From an uncultured Gellertiella sp. (GTDB lineage: Bacteria; Pseudomonadota; Alphaproteobacteria; Rhizobiales; Rhizobiaceae), in assembly GCF_963457605.1 (NCBI RefSeq), contig NZ_OY735139.1, forward strand, positions 1,364,001 through 1,428,000: DNA of 64,000 nucleotides. Reading direction: 5' to 3'. The translations under genes were made by a program, and so were the position numbers. The notes under the pieces are model-generated. The model was not told the DNA's origin. It was given only the letters and a program-made list of their open reading frames with translations, and ran no database searches. Of the stretch, positions 61,606 to 64,000 are shown in pieces. The number at the start of each line of letters is the position of its first letter. Within the stretch, counting starts at the first letter, position 1.

Positions 61606-61747
61606 TGTTTTCGTTTGTCTATGCGCTCAAACGAGTTTGAGTGCTCAAACGAAGTTTTGCGTCTGGAATCCGGTTTTCCCGAAAAGACAAACGAAAGCAG
61701 AGGGCACCAGAGTCTGTCTGGTTCAATAAGAACCTGACAAACTCTAG
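61606..61747. repeat. Palindromic repeat, copy D (module 2 variant)
   Basis: Starts TTGTTTTCGTTTGTC and ends CTGACAAACTCTAG, as module 2 of the larger repeats. Its inside has an extra CTCAAACGAGTTTGAG palindrome and the GAAGTTTTGCGTCTGGAA block shared with the copy at 10248-10345. The terminal CTAG (61744-61747) contains the stop codon of methylmalonyl-CoA mutase, so the element reaches into that gene's end. Confidence 0.85.
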
Positions 61748-63885
61748 CTGTTGCGCAATTTTCCCTGCATCAGGTCGAGCACGGCGCGGGCGGCTTCCAG
61801 CACGTTGGTACCGGGGCCGAACACGGCAGAGACACCCCGTTCCATCAGGTAATCATAGTCCTGCCGGGGGATGACCCCGCCGCAGACGACGATGATGTGT
61901 TCCGCCCCCCTGGCCTTCAGCGCCGCCGTCAGCTGTGGCAGCAGGGTCTTGTGGCCGGCGGTCATGGTGGAGGCGCCAATGACATGCACCTTTTCGGCAA
62001 TCGCGAGATCCGCCGCTTCCTCCGGCGTCTGGAACAGGGGACCGGCGACCACCTCGAAGCCGGCATCGCCGAAAGCCGACGCGATGATCTTCGCGCCGCG
62101 ATCATGGCCGTCCTGGCCAAGCTTGGCGACCATCAGCTTGGGCTTGACCTTCAGCGATGTCGCCATGTCGCGCACCCGTGCGGCCAGGTTCTGGTATTCC
62201 GGGTCATCGCCATAGGCCGCCGCATAGACGTCGTGGACCACGACCGGCTTTGCCGCGTGATCGCCGAAAACCGAGCGCAGCGCATCGGAAATTTCCCCGA
62301 CGGTTGCCCGCGCGCGCGCGGCATCGACCGCTGCCGCCAGAATATTGCCCTCGGCTCCGCCGCGTGCCACGCCCGCCAGGTTTTCCAGCGCCCTTGCCAC
62401 CCGGTCCGGGTCGCGCTGGCGCTTCAGCTGTTCCAGCCGCCGGATCTGCGAGGCGCGCACGGCGGTATTGTCGATCTCGAGAATGTCGATTTCGCTTTCC
62501 TGCTCCAGCCGGTACCTGTTGACACCGACGATCACCTCGTCCCCCCGGTCGACCGCCGCCTGGCGACGGGTCGCGGCCTCCTCGATCATCCGTTTCGGAA
62601 AGCCCGAGGCGACCGCCTTCGTCATGCCGCCCATCGCCTCGACTTCCTCGATCAGCGCCCAGGCCCTTGTCGCGAGGTCGTCGGTCAGGCTTTCGACATA
62701 GTAGGAGCCCGCCAGCGGATCGACCACCCTGGTCACCCCGGTTTCGTGCTGGAGGATCAACTGGGTATTGCGGGCGATGCGGGCCGAAAATTCGGTCGGC
62801 AGCGCAATCGCCTCGTCAAAGGAATTGGTATGCAGCGACTGGGTGCCGCCCAGCACCGCCGACATCGCCTCGAAGGCGGTGCGGACAATGTTGTTATAGG
62901 GATCCTGCTCCTGCAGCGACACGCCGGACGTCTGGCAATGGGTGCGCAGCATCAGCGAGGCGGCCTTTTTCGGCTGGAATTCCTCCATGATCTTCGACCA
63001 CAGCAGCCGGGCGGCGCGCAGCTTGGCGGCCTCCATGAAGAAATTCATGCCGATGGCGAAGAAGAAGGACAGCCGTCCGGCGAAATCGTCGATATCGAGG
63101 CCCTTGGCAAGTGCTGCCCGCACATATTCGCGCCCGTCGGCAAGGGTGAAGGCCAGTTCCTGCACCAGCGTCGAGCCCGCTTCCTGCATGTGATAGCCGG
63201 AAATCGAGATCGAATTGAAGCGCGGCATTTCCTTCGCGGTATATTCGATGATGTCAGCCACGATCCGCATCGAAGGCTCCGGCGGATAGATATAGGTGTT
63301 GCGGACCATGAATTCCTTGAGGATGTCGTTCTGGATCGTGCCCGAAAGCGCCGCACGCGGCACGCCCTGTTCCTCGCCCGCAACGATGAAATTGGCAAGA
63401 ATCGGAATGACCGCGCCATTCATCGTCATCGACACCGAGATCTCTTCGAGCGGGATGCCGTCGAACAGGATTTTCATGTCCTCGACGCTGTCGATCGCCA
63501 CGCCCGCCTTGCCGACATCGCCGACCACGCGCGCATGGTCGCTGTCATAGCCGCGATGGGTGGCAAGGTCGAAGGCAACCGAAACGCCCTGCTGACCGGC
63601 GGCAAGCGCCTTGCGATAGAAGTTGTTGGAATCCTCGGCAGTCGAAAAACCGGCATATTGCCGGATCGTCCAGGGCCTGCCGGTATACATGGTGGCGCGC
63701 GGTCCGCGCGTGAAGGGCGCAAAGCCCGGCATGCTGCCGAGATGGGTGGTGGCGGCCAGATCCTCGTCCGTGTAGAGCGGCTTGACGTCGATGCCTTCGG
63801 GCGTGTGCCAGACCAGATTTTCGGCCGGTGATTTCAGCTCCTTCTCGGCGAGCGCCTTCCAGTCGGTGATGGTCTTGCCGGTCAT
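61744..63885 (-). CDS. Methylmalonyl-CoA mutase
   Basis: A 713-residue single-chain B12 enzyme converting methylmalonyl-CoA to succinyl-CoA. The N-terminal barrel shows GTRPFTRG-like [14 protein letters not shown] and [11 protein letters not shown]; the C-terminal cobalamin domain has [17 protein letters not shown] with the cobalt-binding histidine. Its stop TAG is supplied by the edge of the repeat element. The gene follows propionyl-CoA carboxylase alpha by 59 bp, giving the propionyl-CoA to succinyl-CoA route known in rhizobia (bhbA/scpA). Confidence 0.95.
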   Translation of the reverse strand: MTGKTITDWKALAEKELKSPAENLVWHTPEGIDVKPLYTDEDLAATTHLGSMPGFAPFTRGPRATMYTGRPWTIRQYAGFSTAEDSNNFYRKALAAGQQGVSVAFDLATHRGYDSDHARVVGDVGKAGVAIDSVEDMKILFDGIPLEEISVSMTMNGAVIPILANFIVAGEEQGVPRAALSGTIQNDILKEFMVRNTYIYPPEPSMRIVADIIEYTAKEMPRFNSISISGYHMQEAGSTLVQELAFTLADGREYVRAALAKGLDIDDFAGRLSFFFAIGMNFFMEAAKLRAARLLWSKIMEEFQPKKAASLMLRTHCQTSGVSLQEQDPYNNIVRTAFEAMSAVLGGTQSLHTNSFDEAIALPTEFSARIARNTQLILQHETGVTRVVDPLAGSYYVESLTDDLATRAWALIEEVEAMGGMTKAVASGFPKRMIEEAATRRQAAVDRGDEVIVGVNRYRLEQESEIDILEIDNTAVRASQIRRLEQLKRQRDPDRVARALENLAGVARGGAEGNILAAAVDAARARATVGEISDALRSVFGDHAAKPVVVHDVYAAAYGDDPEYQNLAARVRDMATSLKVKPKLMVAKLGQDGHDRGAKIIASAFGDAGFEVVAGPLFQTPEEAADLAIAEKVHVIGASTMTAGHKTLLPQLTAALKARGAEHIIVVCGGVIPRQDYDYLMERGVSAVFGPGTNVLEAARAVLDLMQGKLRNS

Positions 63886-63944
63886 GCGGTTCGTCTCCAG
63901 TTCCTGTGTCGTGTCGGCGGTTGCGGGGCAAGGTTGCCCGTGAC

Positions 63945-64000
63945 CTATTCGAATTCCATGATCAGTTCGTCGACGGCGAGCGATTGCCCGGCGGAAACGG
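63945..64000 (-). CDS. Biotin carboxyl carrier end of propionyl-CoA carboxylase alpha (partial)
   Basis: Only the last 17 codons are visible before [20 protein letters not shown], the typical end of a biotinyl domain after the AMKM lysine. Being 59 bp upstream of methylmalonyl-CoA mutase, it is most likely PccA, which forms methylmalonyl-CoA. The rest lies beyond the window edge. Confidence 0.75.
   Translation of the reverse strand, partial: VSAGQSLAVDELIMEFE

Noticed and set aside
1-64000. rRNA, tRNA or riboswitch genes
   Set aside because: No tRNA-like cloverleaf with CCA-proximal pairing, rRNA core sequence or known riboswitch pattern was recognised while reading the gaps.

Overview
The window reads as chromosomal DNA of an alphaproteobacterium, most likely Rhizobiaceae. 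It is GC-rich, densely coding and rich in ABC/amine/sugar-acid catabolism. It carries rhizobial-type genes (ExoD, an IclR-controlled sugar-acid operon, a methylmalonyl-CoA mutase followed upstream by a propionyl-CoA carboxylase alpha chain, an HmrR/CueR copper system, a cyanide-insensitive bd oxidase) and RIME-like palindromic intergenic repeats. No rRNA, tRNA, CRISPR array, integrase or intact insertion sequence was seen. Assignments are from reading the protein and DNA sequence only; no database search was run.

Layout. 0-2.4 kb: tail of a putrescine/spermidine-type ABC importer (two permeases) with gamma-aminobutyraldehyde dehydrogenase. 2.4-3.5 kb: DUF1345 membrane protein and a three-module palindromic repeat. 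3.5-9 kb: a probable non-phosphorylative deoxy-sugar/sugar-acid operon (SDR, split UxaA-type dehydratase, Gfo/Idh oxidoreductase) divergent from an IclR regulator and an L-fuconolactonase-type amidohydrolase; an RbsD/FucU mutarotase lies at 15 kb. 9-21.8 kb: housekeeping and scattered genes (transaldolase, Ada-like DNA repair regulator, DUF2244, endonuclease III, RpiR-type regulator, nitrilase, ExoD, a phosphonate monoester hydrolase-type sulfatase-fold enzyme, EamA exporter, a ParD antitoxin with a decayed ParE toxin, aldehyde dehydrogenase, uracil-DNA glycosylase). 21.9-26.1 kb: a polysaccharide unit (Wzz, GH5 glycanase, Wzy-like polymerase).

26.3-41.3 kb is the most interesting part. It is a compact, almost entirely minus-strand catabolic island: amidohydrolase, TMADH/DgcA-type flavoenzyme, two PotF-like binding proteins, Rieske oxygenase, [2Fe-2S] ferredoxin, glutamine-synthetase-like ligase, two cytochromes P450, class I glutamine amidotransferase, GntR/FCD regulator and an APC amine permease. 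I infer oxidative N-dealkylation or ring opening of an N-substituted or cyclic amine combined with gamma-glutamylation, under GntR control. Two nearly identical 20-bp palindromes sit at the P450/amidotransferase divergent promoter and before the permease.

41.5-48.9 kb: polysaccharide epimerase/dehydratase and sugar transferase, purC, an isolated hutH, and a ketoglutarate-semialdehyde-type aldehyde dehydrogenase with a strong operator-like dyad. 48.9-53.3 kb: copper homeostasis (CueR/HmrR, CopA ATPase, CopZ) with two CueR-type promoters back to back, then an HPP-CBS membrane protein and a second, rearranged copy of the mosaic repeat. 53.7-56.7 kb: DUF454 protein and cydAB of the cyanide-insensitive type with a 37-residue DUF2474 accessory protein. 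56.7-61.5 kb: tryptophan breakdown (formamidase divergent from 2-aminobenzoate-CoA ligase, kynureninase and tryptophan 2,3-dioxygenase). 61.6-64 kb: repeat remnant, methylmalonyl-CoA mutase and the end of propionyl-CoA carboxylase alpha.
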